The notes under the pieces were generated by a model that was given only the letters and a program-made list of their open reading frames with translations, was not told the origin of the DNA and made no database searches. From contig NC_059073.1 of NCBI RefSeq assembly GCF_020497125.1, positions 8,639,225 through 8,703,224 on the forward strand: 64,000 nt of DNA, written 5' to 3'. The translations under genes and the position numbers were made by a program. This DNA is from Mauremys mutica. Lineage: Eukaryota > Chordata > Testudines > Geoemydidae. Within the stretch, counting starts at the first letter, position 1; the number at the start of each line of letters is the position of its first letter. Shown here piece after piece: positions 20,984-31,400 of this stretch.

Positions 20984-22283
20984 TGTGACGGGGTCCCCGG
21001 GGTGCAGGCTGGGACTGTGAGACCGCTGTGTTGCTGAACTCTCCAGTGTGGACTGTCTCTCTCAATGCTTTGCTAGTGACAAGCAGCAAACCTCCAGGCC
21101 CTGCTATCACTCAACACAACAGCATGTGAAGCCCCACACCCAGCTAGATTGCCTGATTGGGGATTGGTCCTGCTTTGAACAGGGGGTCGGACTAGATACC
21201 TCCTGAGGTCCCTTCCAACCCTGGTATTCTATGATTCTATGAATGCTCCCAGAGCCACTCATGAATCACATGGAGAAAGGCACCAGCCAAATCCCCCCAG
21301 CTCCCAGCCTTGTAGCTCAGGAATACACAATCTTGCACTGCTCAAGACGAGCAGTGCAGATTTATTAATTGGTTCACCACTTCAGCAATGGAAAGTGGAT
21401 AGACACCAGCCTTTGCAAACCTGAGCAGACTTACCACACTCTTCAGGCAAACTCACTGGTAAAGATAAACAGTTAAACAAATTTATTGACTACAAAAGAT
21501 AGATTTTAAGTGATTATAACTGATAGGCAAAAAGTCAGAGTTAGTTACCAAAAGAAAACAAAATATAAGCCTGCAGTCTGAACTCTCAACCCTATTAGAC
21601 TGGGTAATATCTACATTAAGCAGTTTTTCTCGCCCCACTGGATATTGCAGTTCATAGTACACAGGTTTCACCCTTGAAACCTGGGCCGGTCCCTTCTGTT
21701 GGAGTCTTCAGTCTTTTGAGTATCCTTGTTGCTTGCAGCATAGGTGCGGGAAGGAGAAAGGCCCAGCATGGGCCCCTGTGTTCTGTTTTATACCCTTAGT
21801 CCATGTGCTTGGAGGACACAAGTCCAGGCATGTCAGGGGGCATTGCTGAGTCTCCAGGCAAGGTTGACCAATTCTCCTGGTGTGGCCTTATGCAGATGAG
21901 TCATTGAATTGTAACTCCCTTGCTGGACAATGGGTGTTGAGGGTTGTTTGATGCCCGCCCCGGCCTTGGTTACTTTCCTTGCTGTTGTCTGTGGGCAGCT
22001 ACTATCTGGCCAATTCCCCAACTTACAGCATGTATTACTGACAACCATACAGCACAATTCTCATAACTTCATATGCACTAATGACATACGTATTTAGATA
22101 GAACAGTGACTTTCAGCAGACCATAACCTTTTCCCTGATACCTCACATGGCCTGCTGTATATACAAGATCACAATTATATATACATGAGGAATATGGGGG
22201 TTACAGGGTGCTCCCCCAAGGTATATCTTCTGGCTGCAAAGTTTCTGCCCATCTGTCTGGTCCCCTGAGAAAAGAGTATCACA
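20984..22283 (-). mobile_element. LTR-like repeat holding a CR1 insertion
   Basis: On the minus strand it starts TGTGATACTC (22,283) and ends GGGGACCCCGTCACA (20,984), with TG...CA termini. A TATA-like tgtatatataattg lies about 115 bp in. A short CR1 piece interrupts it at 21,156-21,243. I found no target duplication and no partner copy, so this could be a solo LTR or another large repeat; no coding sequence is seen. Confidence 0.45.
21156..21243 (+). mobile_element. CR1 LINE, 3' end
   Basis: Contains ggggattggtcctgctttga, gggggtcggactagat and the terminal attctatgattctatga. It is nested in the LTR-like repeat. Confidence 0.85.
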
Positions 22284-23250
22284 CTTTCTGCTCAGTTATG
22301 GGTGACCTAAAGGGGTTTCTGATACCCTGCACTAGCTGTGAATAGAGGTCTGATCCCCCAGATGTCAGTCACATGAGAGGAACATTAAAACCCCCTGAAC
22401 CACAGGTGGAAACACTAGGGATTGGCTGAGACCTGCCAGCAATGAGTAAATACTTCCCTTTCTCCTCAGTGTGCCTCAGAAGGGCATTCTAGGTAAGGGC
22501 GTAGTCCTGTGCTTCAGAATTTGAACACTTAGCCAGGCCTGGCCCCAGGTTGCCTGAAGAGAATGGAAGAAGGTGACAAAGTCACCAGGGAAGGGAAAGG
22601 CCTGCCCAGAAGAGGGGGTTGAAGCAGAAGCTGAGAGTGAAGATGCATCGTAGGCGTGATTGTGTACAGTTGCTGTATAATAGCTTTGCAGAGCATTGAA
22701 AATGCTGAGCTTGGACTTGATGAGGGACAAGAAGGCACCCAGGTGGAGGCATCTGAGGGCAGGGATAATGCCTGTGGAGTAGGCATAAAAAATATAAACA
22801 CCCAAGTCACAAAGACCAGTTGTGATCACTTCCAGAAGGTCACACACAGAATCAATTGCTATGGGCAACACAAAAGGAAGCCTTGGTTCTATCACCCACC
22901 CCCAAAGGCTGTCACCGACATCATCTCTATTGTTGTCATAGTCACACGTAAGAGTCTCCTGGGTGAAGTACCAGGTGAACAACAAGAGTTAGTTAAACAC
23001 ACTTCATTTTCCCAATAGACAAATGTTCAGAAGAAAGATGATGAGACAAGTGCATTTGTTTGATCACATGGACAGGCAGGTGAGGATGGGGGATGGAGTG
23101 GACAGAGATGCAAGAAGAACTCGGCAAGAACGGGACAGGATACAGGACCTGAGAGTGGGTGGAGCACAAGAAGCTGGGACAGAGGAAGCTAGGCTACCGA
23201 GTGGTTGAAAGAGAATGGGTTGGGCCCAGCGAGGTGGAGCACAATGGTGT
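22284..23250. other. unassigned sequence with one unexplained open frame
   Basis: A 169-codon minus-strand frame (22,476-22,985) contains hydrophobic stretches such as PFVLPIAIDSVCDLL and TGLCDLGVYIFYAYSTGII. I do not recognise a domain and see no promoter or splice signals that would make it a gene. It is the longest open frame outside the elements I can name and outside biased-composition sequence. Confidence 0.25.
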
Positions 23251-23252
23251 AG

Positions 23253-23690
23253 AGTCATAGACTTTAAGGTCAGAAGGGACCATTATGATCATCTAGTCTG
23301 ACCTCCTGCACAACGCAGGCCACAGAATCTCACCCACCCACTCTTGTAATAAACCCCTAACATAGGTCTGAGTTATTGAAGTCCTCAAATCATGGTTTAA
23401 AGACCTCAAGGTGCATAGAATCCTCCAGCAAGTGACCCGTGTCCCATGCTGCAGAGGAAGGCGAAAAACCCCCAGGGCCTCTGCCCATCTGCCCTGGAGG
23501 AAAATTCCTTCCCGACCACAAATATGGCGATCAGCTAAACCCTGAGCATGTGGGCAAGACTCACCAGCCAGACTCCCAGGAAAGGATTCTCTGTAGTAAC
23601 TCAGATCCCACCCCATCTAACATCCCATCACAGGCCATTGGGCATATTTACCGCTAATAGTCAAAGATCAATTAATTGCCAAAATGTGGG
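23253..23690 (-). mobile_element. CR1-like LINE, 3' end (separate subfamily)
   Basis: The plus strand starts agagtcatagactttaaggt and agggaccattatgatcatct, then cttcccgaccacaaatatgg and aggaaaggattctctgtag. The 3' end lies at low coordinates and the tail differs from the cttatgtt type. Confidence 0.7.
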
Positions 23691-23719
23691 GCAGGTGTGG
23701 GCATAGCACAGAGAGAAAA

Positions 23720-23900
23720 AGTGAGTGGATAGCTCAGGGATTGGGTAATCATAGAATATTAGGGTTGGAAGAGACCTCAGGAGGCCATCTAGTCCAACCC
23801 CCTGCTCAAAGCAGGACCAACACCAACTAATGGGTTGGTGATCACTCGAGCCCTTCATCCCCAGTTCAAATCCAGCCTGCAGCACGTTTATACGTAGGTG
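23720..23900 (+). mobile_element. tRNA-like SINE head split by a CR1 3' end
   Basis: A box-A-like tagctcagggattgg (23,729) and a box-B-like agttcaaatcc (23,864) flank a CR1 tail at 23,749-23,834. The distance between boxes is normal once the CR1 is removed. Confidence 0.4.
23749..23834 (-). mobile_element. CR1 LINE, 3' end
   Basis: The plus strand reads atcatagaatattagggttg, agagacctcaggaggcc and ccccctgctcaaagcagg, the reverse complement of the CR1 tail seen at 16.9 kb. Confidence 0.88.
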
Positions 23901-24219
23901 TGACACAAGGGCATAGATTGCAGTCCACTTCCCAGCAGAGAAGCATCCGTGTTATGAAACCGCAACCACTTGGTAGCTGTGTCAGTGGTCAAGTGGAGCT
24001 GAGCTCCTGGCTCTCTCAGCCCTAGATGTGGTGGTAGGGCTTGGGGCTGAGCATGCTGATAAGGGAGGATGTGGTGCTACTGCCCTTGTACGTGTTCTGT
24101 ACAATATCATGGGACTCCAGTTTCTAAACTGGGCCTGTATTAACTGACCCAGAAGAAGAAGCTGGTTTCAATCCATGTAATTGTTAATGAAAAATAAAAC
24201 TGAAAGTCATTGTAACCTA
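23901..24219. other. no gene seen
   Basis: Nothing recognised. Confidence 0.45.
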
Positions 24220-24220
24220 G

Positions 24221-24415
24221 GAGGGGAGGGATAACTCAGTGGTTTGAGCATTGGCCTGTTAAACCCAGGGTTGTGAGTTCAATCCTTGAGGAGGCCACTT
24301 AGGGATCTGGGGCAAAAATTGGTCCTGCTAGTGAAGGCAGGGGGCTGGACTCAATGACCTTTTTAAGGTCCCTTCCAGTTCTAGGAGATTGGTATATCTC
24401 CAATTATTTTTTTTT
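24221..24415 (+). mobile_element. turtle tRNA-derived SINE with CR1-like tail
   Basis: The head ggagggataactcagtggtt (box A) and gggttgtgagttcaatcctt (box B) is followed by ggactcaatgacctttttaa and cccttccagttct. RNA polymerase III would start at the head. The 3' part resembles the CR1 tail, consistent with CR1-driven mobilisation known for turtle SINEs. Confidence 0.85.
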
Positions 24416-25260
24416 AACCTCAAGCTTTAGGGCTGTGAAGGTCTTTATGGGCACCAGTAAAAGAACCTAGCGAGATAGACTGGCTTTGGAGACAGCAAAG
24501 GGGTGAGGGGGGAAATTTCCACCTGGTTTAACCCCTTCTTGAGCAAGTGGATATCAGCAAGCTGGACAGCTTTTCAAGGAAAAGTCCTGTAATTTTCATT
24601 GGCCACAGCTATGCTAATCAGGCACACAGGCAACAAGTCCATCCCTAGAGACAAGTAAGAATTTATTCTCATTTTAGGGCCTGCACTTCCTTATGTGATC
24701 TAAGCTCCCCTTCTCCCCAGCCATTGTGTCAAGCTGTGCGGGAATTTATACAGACGCCAACGTCTGGCTTTCATGTTAGAGAAAATACCGGCGCTTTCAA
24801 CTAAGCAACCTGGCAACTCAGTCCCTTCAGGGCCTGATTTGCAAAGTTAAGAGACAAATGCTCCGTTCGGTAATCTCTTTAGCCCGTTCCTCCTTGTAGT
24901 TTTAAATTCTAAATGAGTTTGCATGTAGCAGATGGCTCCCACAAATGCCTTCTCTCAGAAGTTTGAAGGGGAGCCCCCACTCCCCTCAGCAACCCAAACA
25001 GTTGGGAAGAGTGAAATTGCTTGAGTTTGAAGACACCTGCTATGCAGAATTGTAGTCCTGGGATTGGTAGGGCAGTCTGGGGGCTGCTTTATGCTAAGCT
25101 CTTCAGGGCTCTGTCTCTTTCTGTTTTACATTTAAATACAATGCTTATTTTCCGGGAGACAAAATGAGAGAGGCAGTTTACACAGGGTTGTTGCAAACCG
25201 GGCAGTCTGGTGAGAGTCCAGAATAACAGCCCCAGGAAGGAGGGCTGTTGTTGTAAGCTA
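24416..25260. other. no gene seen
   Basis: About 850 bp without recognised features. Confidence 0.45.
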
Positions 25261-25351
25261 TCTATGGTAGGTCCCATCACCTTTGTATCTGAGTGCCTCA
25301 CAACACCCTGGTGAGATAGGTGCTATTATCCCCATTTCACAGGGGAGGAAC

Positions 25352-25688
25352 TGAACATAAGAATATAAGAGTGGCCATACTGGGTCAGACCAAAGGTCCA
25401 TCTAGCCCAGTATCCTGTCTTCCGACAGTGGCCAATGCCAGGTGCCCCAGAGGGAATGAACAGAACAGGGGAATCATCAAGTGATCCATCCCCTGTCGCC
25501 CATTCCCAGCTTCTGACAAACAGAGGCTAGGGACACAATCCCTGCCCATCCTGGCTAATAGCCATTGGTGGACCTATCCTCCATGAACTTACCTAGTGCT
25601 TTTTGAACCCTGTCATAATCTTGGCCTTCACAGCATCTTCTGGCAAAGAGTTCCACAGGCTGACAGTGCGTTGTGTAAAGAAATACTC
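25352..25688 (-). mobile_element. CR1 LINE, 3' end
   Basis: Starts acataagaatataagagtgg, contains atgccaggtgccccagaggg and ttccacaggctgacagtgcg. Nested in the CORE-SINE. Confidence 0.9.
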
Positions 25689-25706
25689 CCCGAGGCACAG
25701 AGGGAC

Positions 25707-25847
25707 TAGGGCCCAGATTTTTAAAGGTATTTAGGCATCGATGGGCTCAGCGTCGCGACACCTGACTGATTTAGGAGTCTAAATCTCCTTTTCGAAAGGA
25801 GCCAAATCCTATCAACTGCCCTAAATACCTTTAAAAATGTGGGCCTA
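25707..25847. mobile_element. short inverted-repeat element (TAGGGCCCAGATTT ends)
   Basis: The ends tagggcccagatttttaaag and ctttaaaaatgtgggccta pair over about 27 bp. A relative is at 19,810-19,898. It sits inside the CORE-SINE next to the CR1 insertion. Family unknown to me. Confidence 0.65.
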
Positions 25848-26247
25848 GGTGACTTGCCCAAGGTCACCGTGGTACAGCAGGAAATTGAGCCTGAGCCTCC
25901 ACAGTCCCAGGCTGGCACCTTAACCACTGGGCCATGGTGTCTTTAAAGAGTGGAGCCTAAGGGAGTTAGGCACCCAACTCCTATTGAAAGTCAAGGGTGT
26001 CCGTGATCTGTCCATTTAATTCATTACAGTGTGCAAAGCCTTGGGGAAAAGACAGGGGTTTGAATGTATGGCCCAGGGGTCCACATCCTGATTGGCACGG
26101 GTAGGTGTGTGCCCCATTCCTGTGGGAGCCCCTTGGGATTCCCAGGCTTTATTTAACAAAACAAAGTTTCAATGGGTGCTGCGCTGGAGTGGCTGTGAGA
26201 GGAGTTTGGCCTGCTCAGTCCATTTACAAACCCACTGGAAGCCAAAG

Positions 26248-26248
<1 letters not shown>

Positions 26249-26342
<94 letters not shown>

Positions 26343-26366
26343 TACGTACGTACGTACGTACGTACC
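26249..26366. repeat. compound microsatellite (GA)n(GT)n(GTAC)n
   Basis: A pure (GA)n tract (to about 26,294) changes to (GT)n (to about 26,338) and then to (GTAC)n (to 26,366). The three-part, almost uninterrupted tract is long enough to be length-variable. Open frames through it are artefacts. Confidence 0.97.
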
Positions 26367-26388
26367 GCCCTCTGCTGGCTGAAGGTAT

Positions 26389-26877
26389 TGTGGCAAAGTC
26401 CCATCTCAGTCTCCCCAGCCTCTGCTGTTTTTAGCTCTGGTGAGACCGGCTTGGGTAATGCAGTCCCCCTTAGAACTCAGGGGAAGTCTGTCCCCTGTCT
26501 TCCCATCAGTCTTAGTTCAAATATTTTTTACCCGGCCTTGTAGGAGAGCGTCCTGCCGCTCCTCCTGGGGAGGCTTGCTGCTTCAACACTCCTGGCAGCC
26601 GGGCTCCTTCTCTCTCTGCTTTTTCCCCCCCTTCCTTCCTTCCTCCCAGGAAGGGGTTTAAAAAGATCTCAGGCAGCTCCAAGTTGGAATCAGCTGATCC
26701 TAATTACCCTCAGGTAGCTCCCCTCAGCTGATTCTAATTTGCTACTTTGGTAACCCTTTCTCAGCTGAACCTGGTTGACCTGTAGTTGCCTCTCAGTTGA
26801 TAAGGAGGAGGGCCTTTTAACCCTCTGGGACTGACTCCTCCCCCCCTCTTGCAACTGTCTGTCCTGAGTTTATCACA
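26389..26877 (-). repeat. gypsy LTR (3' LTR in element sense), 489 bp
   Basis: On the minus strand it begins TGTGATAAACTC and ends ACTTTGCCACA, the usual TG...CA. It pairs with the copy at 31,420-31,904 and differs at few positions, including a 4-bp ttcc indel near 26,640. Confidence 0.96.
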
Positions 26878-28564
26878 CATCCCCCCCCCCCCCCCGCTCA
26901 ACACTACAGGGTTGGGCTACTTGGGTCGGCAAACAGTGTACCCTTGAAAGGCCATCCGCGTTGCCATGCTTGATTCCAGACCTATGTTGTACTCTGAAGT
27001 GGAAGGGTTGTAGCGACAGGAACCACCTGGTCACTCTCGCATTTTTCTCTTTGTTTTGGTGCATCCACTTCAGAGGAGCATGGTCCGTGACAAGGGTAAA
27101 CTTCCGTCCGAGTAGGTAATAGCGAAGACTTTCAATGGCCCACTTTACGGCTAGGCATTCCTTCTCTACTACGGCATATTTACGTTCCCTGGGTAGGAGT
27201 TTCCTACTGAGGAACAGGACGGGGTGTTCTTCCGCTCCAACCAGTTGTGAAAGCACCGCTCCCAACCCAACCTCTGAGGCATCCGTTTGCAAGATAAACT
27301 CCTTCTCCCAGTCTGGAGCTACCAGCACTGGGTCGGTGCAGAGCGCGGTCCGCAAATCTGCAAACGCCTCCTCAGCCGCGCTAGACCATCTCACTATATC
27401 CGGGCCACGGGCTTTCGTTAGATCAGTTAGCGGGCATGCCCTGGTGGCAAAGTGGGGGATGAACCGCCTGTAGTACCCCACCAGCCCCAGGAATGCTCTG
27501 ACCTGTTTCTTCCGGACAGGTCGGGGCCAATTCTGCATTGCCTCTAACTTGTTGAGTTGGGGCTTCACCACACCTCTCCCCACTATATACCCAAGGTATT
27601 TGGCTTCTGCTAGCCCAATTGCGCATTTGGAGGGATTTGCAGTCAGCCCCGCCTTCCTCAAGGTGTCCAGGACTGCTTCCACCTTCCCCAAGTGCGTCTC
27701 CCAATCCGGACTATGTATAATGACATCATCAAGATAGGCGGCCGCATACCTGCCATGTGGGCGCAACAGTTTGTCCATGAGCCGTTGGAAGGTTGCAGGA
27801 GCCCCATGTAAACCAAAAGGGAGGACAGTGTATTGATACAGTCCCTCTGGAGTTGAAAAGGCCGTCTTCTCTTTGTCGGCCCTGGACAAGGGAATTTGCC
27901 AATAACCCTTAGTCAGGTCAAGGGTGGACAAAAATCGTGCTTTCCCCAGTCGGTCAATTAGCTCATCTATCCGGGGTATAGGATACGCATCAAATTGGGA
28001 CACCTCGTTCAGTTTCCGGAAGTCATTGCAAAATCTCATACTGCCATCCGGTTTAGGTACTAGGACCACGGGGCTTGACCATTGGCTATGAGACTCTTCA
28101 ATGACCCCTAACTTCAACATTTTCCTGACTTCTGACTTGATCTCTTCTCTTTTTGCCTCCGGGATCCGGTATGGCTTTACATTCACCTTCACTCCAGGCT
28201 CTGTGAGGATGTGATGGTGAACCTCAGTAGTCCGGCCTGGCTTTTCTGAGAACACGTCCTGGTTGCGTTCGATCATGTTGATCACCTCCGCTCGTTGGTC
28301 AGAGGTCAATTCTGGGGATATTCCCACTTGGCCAGGCAGGTTGCTCTCAGGAGGAGGTGACCCTATAGTGACCACATGCGCTTCTCTGTCTTGCCAAGGT
28401 TTCAACAGGTTCACATGATAGATTTGTTCCAGCTTCCGGCGTCCGGGCTGTCGAACTTTGTAATCGACCTCTCCAACGGCTTCTATTATCTCGTACGGCC
28501 CCTGCCATCTGGCCAGGAGCTTGCTCTCTGCTGTGGGTACGAGTACTATCACCCGATCTCCCAC
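26873..28564 (-). CDS. gypsy pol, second part: integrase C-terminus, RT, RNase H
   Basis: The frame has 563 codons. Residues 18-56 (LARWQGPYEII, then YHVNLLKPW) form the integrase C-terminal GPY/F-type module, so this part continues the upstream frame. RT follows from about 110 to 350, with LVPKPDGSMRFCNDFRKLN, FSTLDLTKGYWQIPL-like LSTLDLTKGYWQI, LPFGLHGAPATFQ and the catalytic YLDD at 277-280. RNase H spans about 422-545 with the acid series D428, E469, D494 and D537. The listed start is only the first GTG after the TGA; there is no sign of independent initiation. All key catalytic residues are present. Translation would need readthrough of the TGA, so this copy is probably defective, though barely. 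Confidence 0.95.
   Translation of the reverse strand: MGDRVIVLVPTAESKLLARWQGPYEIIEAVGEVDYKVRQPGRRKLEQIYHVNLLKPWQDREAHVVTIGSPPPESNLPGQVGISPELTSDQRAEVINMIERNQDVFSEKPGRTTEVHHHILTEPGVKVNVKPYRIPEAKREEIKSEVRKMLKLGVIEESHSQWSSPVVLVPKPDGSMRFCNDFRKLNEVSQFDAYPIPRIDELIDRLGKARFLSTLDLTKGYWQIPLSRADKEKTAFSTPEGLYQYTVLPFGLHGAPATFQRLMDKLLRPHGRYAAAYLDDVIIHSPDWETHLGKVEAVLDTLRKAGLTANPSKCAIGLAEAKYLGYIVGRGVVKPQLNKLEAMQNWPRPVRKKQVRAFLGLVGYYRRFIPHFATRACPLTDLTKARGPDIVRWSSAAEEAFADLRTALCTDPVLVAPDWEKEFILQTDASEVGLGAVLSQLVGAEEHPVLFLSRKLLPRERKYAVVEKECLAVKWAIESLRYYLLGRKFTLVTDHAPLKWMHQNKEKNARVTRWFLSLQPFHFRVQHRSGIKHGNADGLSRVHCLPTQVAQPCSVERGGGGDV
26878..26895 (-). other. polypurine tract
   Basis: On the minus strand a run of about 15 G followed by ATG directly abuts the 3' LTR. 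It would prime plus-strand DNA synthesis. The coding frame reads through it and stops on a TGA (26,873-26,875) inside the first bases of the LTR. Confidence 0.85.
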
Positions 28565-28573
28565 CTGGAATTT

Positions 28574-31399
28574 TCAGATCGTCGCCTGGCGATTGTAATA
28601 TGTTTGTTGGGCCCCTTGTGCCCTCTCCATGTGTTCCCGCACTATGGGAGTGACTTGGGCTATTCTGTCTTTCATCTGCAACACATGCTCGATGACGTTT
28701 CTCCCTGGGTTCGGCTGTTCCTCCCAGCTTTCTTTGGCAATGTCCAGTATGCCACGGGGGTGGCGACCATATAACAGTTCGAACGGGGAAAACCCAGTCG
28801 AAGTCTGAGGCACCTCCCTGATCGCAAACATTAGGTACGGTAGCAGGGTGTCCCAGTTCCTCCCATCCCGGCTCACCACCTTTCGTATCATGTTCTTCAA
28901 CATCCTATTAAAATGCTCGACGAGGCCATCAGTCTGCGGATGATAGACGGATGTCCTTAGGGTCCGTATGTGGAGCATTGCACATAGATCCTTCATTAAT
29001 TTAGACACAAAGGGAGTTCCTTGATCTGTCAGGATCTCTTTGGGTATTCCCACTCTAGCAAAAATTTGGATTAATTCTTTAGCTATGGTCTTGGACGTAG
29101 TGTTCCGTAGGGGAATGGCCTCGGGGTATCGGGTGGCATAATCTAGCACCACCAGTATGTGCTGATGGCCTCGGGCTGATCTTTCTAACGGCCCTACTAG
29201 GTCCATAGCTATCCGCTCAAAGGGGACTTCAATAATCGGGAGAGGTACCAAAGGTGCCCTTAAGCGTGGTCGGGGCCCGTGTAACTGGCATTCCGGACAG
29301 GAGGCACAATATCGTCGGACCACCGCATATATTCCAGGCCAAAAAAACCTCTGCAGAATTCGGTCCAGGGTTTTATCTACCCCTAGATGTCCCCCGAACA
29401 GATGGCTGTGGGCTAGCTCCATCACGCCCCTCTGATGTTTCTGTGGTACTAGGAGCTGTTCCACGACTTGCTCCTGGATACGGACGACTCGGTACAGCAG
29501 ATCCTTCTTGATCATATAATACGGCCCTGGGCCCTTGGCTCTCCCTTCCACAGGGACCCCATTCACCTCCACTACTTCTTTGCGAATGTTCTGGTAAACT
29601 GGATCATTGGCCTGATCCCGTCCAAAATTTTCTAGTGAAGGTCCAATTTGCCCAAACTCAGAGGGTTCAATTTCCCCCTCCCCTTCAAGGGAGGTCCCTG
29701 GGGAACTGGGCCCGGCTACCGGCTCCCCAACCTCCTGCCTAGCCCCCTTGTCAGTTGGGCCGACTCTCTCCCCTACGAGTATAGGCTTCTGGTTCTGGGC
29801 CAAGATGCTCGTTCCCCTCCTCTTATCTGCCCTCCTTTCTCGCCGAGTCTTCCTGGTTTTCCCAGGGGGCGAGAATAAATCCTGGGCAAATTCTTGGAAG
29901 GCCGGGGGGTTGCTAACTATCGAGGCCGCCCTATTGCTCTCTGGGGTGTTATCTTCGTCTGGCTCCTCTCCAGGAAGTAGACCGCCAAACCCTGGGAAGT
30001 CTCGTCCTATGAGGACTGGGTAGGGGAGTGTTGGGACCACCCCCGCCATCACCTTAGTGGGGTTTCCTTGGACCTCTATTTTCACTCGGATGGTCGGGTA
30101 GTAATTGACATCCCCGTGGACACAGGATATTCCTGTGCGCTTGGCCCGGGATAGTTGATCATACCCGACCAGCTTTCCCGAGACCAGCGTGACCGCACTT
30201 CCTGAGTCTACTAACGCGGTGGTCTTTATACCATTCATTTTAACTTGCCTAGTATATCTATGAGGGACCATCGCTACTCCTACTAGACTTATCAGGTCAC
30301 ATGGCTCTTCTAGGTTTCCCAGGTCGCATTGCATGGGCTCCTCTAGGTTTGGGCATTGGGCAGCTATATGCCCTATCTCTCCACATGCATAGCATCGGTA
30401 CCCTCCTCGGGGCAGCCCCTTAATTTTTGGGCTGTGAGGCTTTACCCCCCGAGTCTCTCTCTCCCAGTCCCCAGGTCCCTCCGAGTACTTTGGCCGCTCT
30501 TCGTCCTCCTTCTTCCCTGCCATAGTTCGGCCTGGAGCTATGGCAACTCGGGCCCTTGGTACATAGACTTGCCTCCTATCCTGGCGCCTCCCTTCCCCAG
30601 TGGTCCGAGAGAGTTCCTGTGCTGCTAGATGTCTCTCTACGAGGGCAACTAGCTCATCATATGAGGAGGGATCGTTCTGACTGACCCATCCTCGTATGTC
30701 GGGCGGTAGCCCTCTCATGTACCTGTCCACAACTATGGTCTCCACGACTTCCTCCGGCCGGCGGGTCTCGGGGCATAGCCACTTCCGGGCCAGATGGATC
30801 AGGTCGAACAGCTGGGACCTCGGGGCTTTGTTGGCTCGGTATTTCCACTCATGGAACCTCTGCGCCCTTATAGCTGTCGTCACGCCAGACCTCGCCAGGA
30901 TCTCCGCCTTTAGCTGGGAGTAATCTGAAGTTGCTTCTGTTGTCATATCAAAATATGCTTTCTGTGCCTCCCCACAAAGAAAAGGTGCCAGGATACTGGC
31001 CCACTGGTCTTGGGGCCAGGCCTCCCGCCGGGCCGTCCTCTCAAACGCAAGGAGATATGCCTCCACGTCATCATCCATCGTCATCTTCTGTAAGTAGCGG
31101 CTTGCGTGCAGGGGCCGAGTCCCATGGGGGCCGTGCGTTAGGGTGGTCAGGGCCTTTAGCTGGTTCACAACCTCATGCAAGGTGGCTCGATCCTGAGCTG
31201 CCTGGCTCATCAGGAGTTGATTTGTCTCCTGCTGCATTCGCACCGCCTCCTGCTGGGCAGCCATCTGCACCCTGGTAGCTTCTTGTTGGGCCGCAGTAGC
31301 CTGCACCAATGCCTTCACTACATCTTCCTTTTTTTTTTTTTTTTTTTGGGGGGGTGTTTTACCCTGCCCCGAGACGGTTTGCCGCAAAGCCTCACTCAA
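28574..31399 (-). CDS. gypsy gag-protease-integrase polyprotein
   Basis: The frame has 941 codons. Residues 105-260 form a SCAN-like capsid domain ([44 protein letters not shown]). A zinc knuckle [14 protein letters not shown] lies at 336-349. The retropepsin site is DSGS at 398-401. Integrase follows: zinc-binding H666, H671, C701 and C704, then catalytic D733, D792 and E828 with the canonical 35-residue spacing. Gag, protease and integrase share one frame, so no frameshift is needed. The frame starts at TTG and is open back into the primer site. The first in-frame ATG is codon 46, after a lysine run encoded by a 19-bp A homopolymer. It ends at the in-frame TGA at 28,574-28,576. Confidence 0.95.
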   Translation of the reverse strand: MSEALRQTVSGQGKTPPQKKKKKKEDVVKALVQATAAQQEATRVQMAAQQEAVRMQQETNQLLMSQAAQDRATLHEVVNQLKALTTLTHGPHGTRPLHASRYLQKMTMDDDVEAYLLAFERTARREAWPQDQWASILAPFLCGEAQKAYFDMTTEATSDYSQLKAEILARSGVTTAIRAQRFHEWKYRANKAPRSQLFDLIHLARKWLCPETRRPEEVVETIVVDRYMRGLPPDIRGWVSQNDPSSYDELVALVERHLAAQELSRTTGEGRRQDRRQVYVPRARVAIAPGRTMAGKKEDEERPKYSEGPGDWERETRGVKPHSPKIKGLPRGGYRCYACGEIGHIAAQCPNLEEPMQCDLGNLEEPCDLISLVGVAMVPHRYTRQVKMNGIKTTALVDSGSAVTLVSGKLVGYDQLSRAKRTGISCVHGDVNYYPTIRVKIEVQGNPTKVMAGVVPTLPYPVLIGRDFPGFGGLLPGEEPDEDNTPESNRAASIVSNPPAFQEFAQDLFSPPGKTRKTRRERRADKRRGTSILAQNQKPILVGERVGPTDKGARQEVGEPVAGPSSPGTSLEGEGEIEPSEFGQIGPSLENFGRDQANDPVYQNIRKEVVEVNGVPVEGRAKGPGPYYMIKKDLLYRVVRIQEQVVEQLLVPQKHQRGVMELAHSHLFGGHLGVDKTLDRILQRFFWPGIYAVVRRYCASCPECQLHGPRPRLRAPLVPLPIIEVPFERIAMDLVGPLERSARGHQHILVVLDYATRYPEAIPLRNTTSKTIAKELIQIFARVGIPKEILTDQGTPFVSKLMKDLCAMLHIRTLRTSVYHPQTDGLVEHFNRMLKNMIRKVVSRDGRNWDTLLPYLMFAIREVPQTSTGFSPFELLYGRHPRGILDIAKESWEEQPNPGRNVIEHVLQMKDRIAQVTPIVREHMERAQGAQQTYYNRQATI
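31329..31354. repeat. T19-G7 homopolymer tract near the gag start
   Basis: On the minus strand seven C then nineteen A encode PP then lysines at residues 16-24 of gag. Such a tract expands and contracts easily; it may have replaced the original start region or be a sequencing-sensitive spot. Confidence 0.85.
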
Positions 31400-31400
31400 A

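Larger units (their letters stand above)
25262..25945 (-). mobile_element. MIR-like CORE-SINE, interrupted twice
   Basis: On the plus strand: attatccccatttcacaggg then gaggaactga (to 25,351), resuming with gaggcacagagggacta (25,691-25,706), then gtgacttgcccaaggtcacc to aaccactgggccatgg (25,849-25,940). Read together they form the reverse complement of a MIR-type SINE. A CR1 tail and a short inverted-repeat element fill the gaps. Confidence 0.65.

Noticed and set aside
26092..26434. Open frames with RERERERE and VCVCVCV repeats
   Set aside because: They are translations of the (GA)n(GT)n microsatellite.
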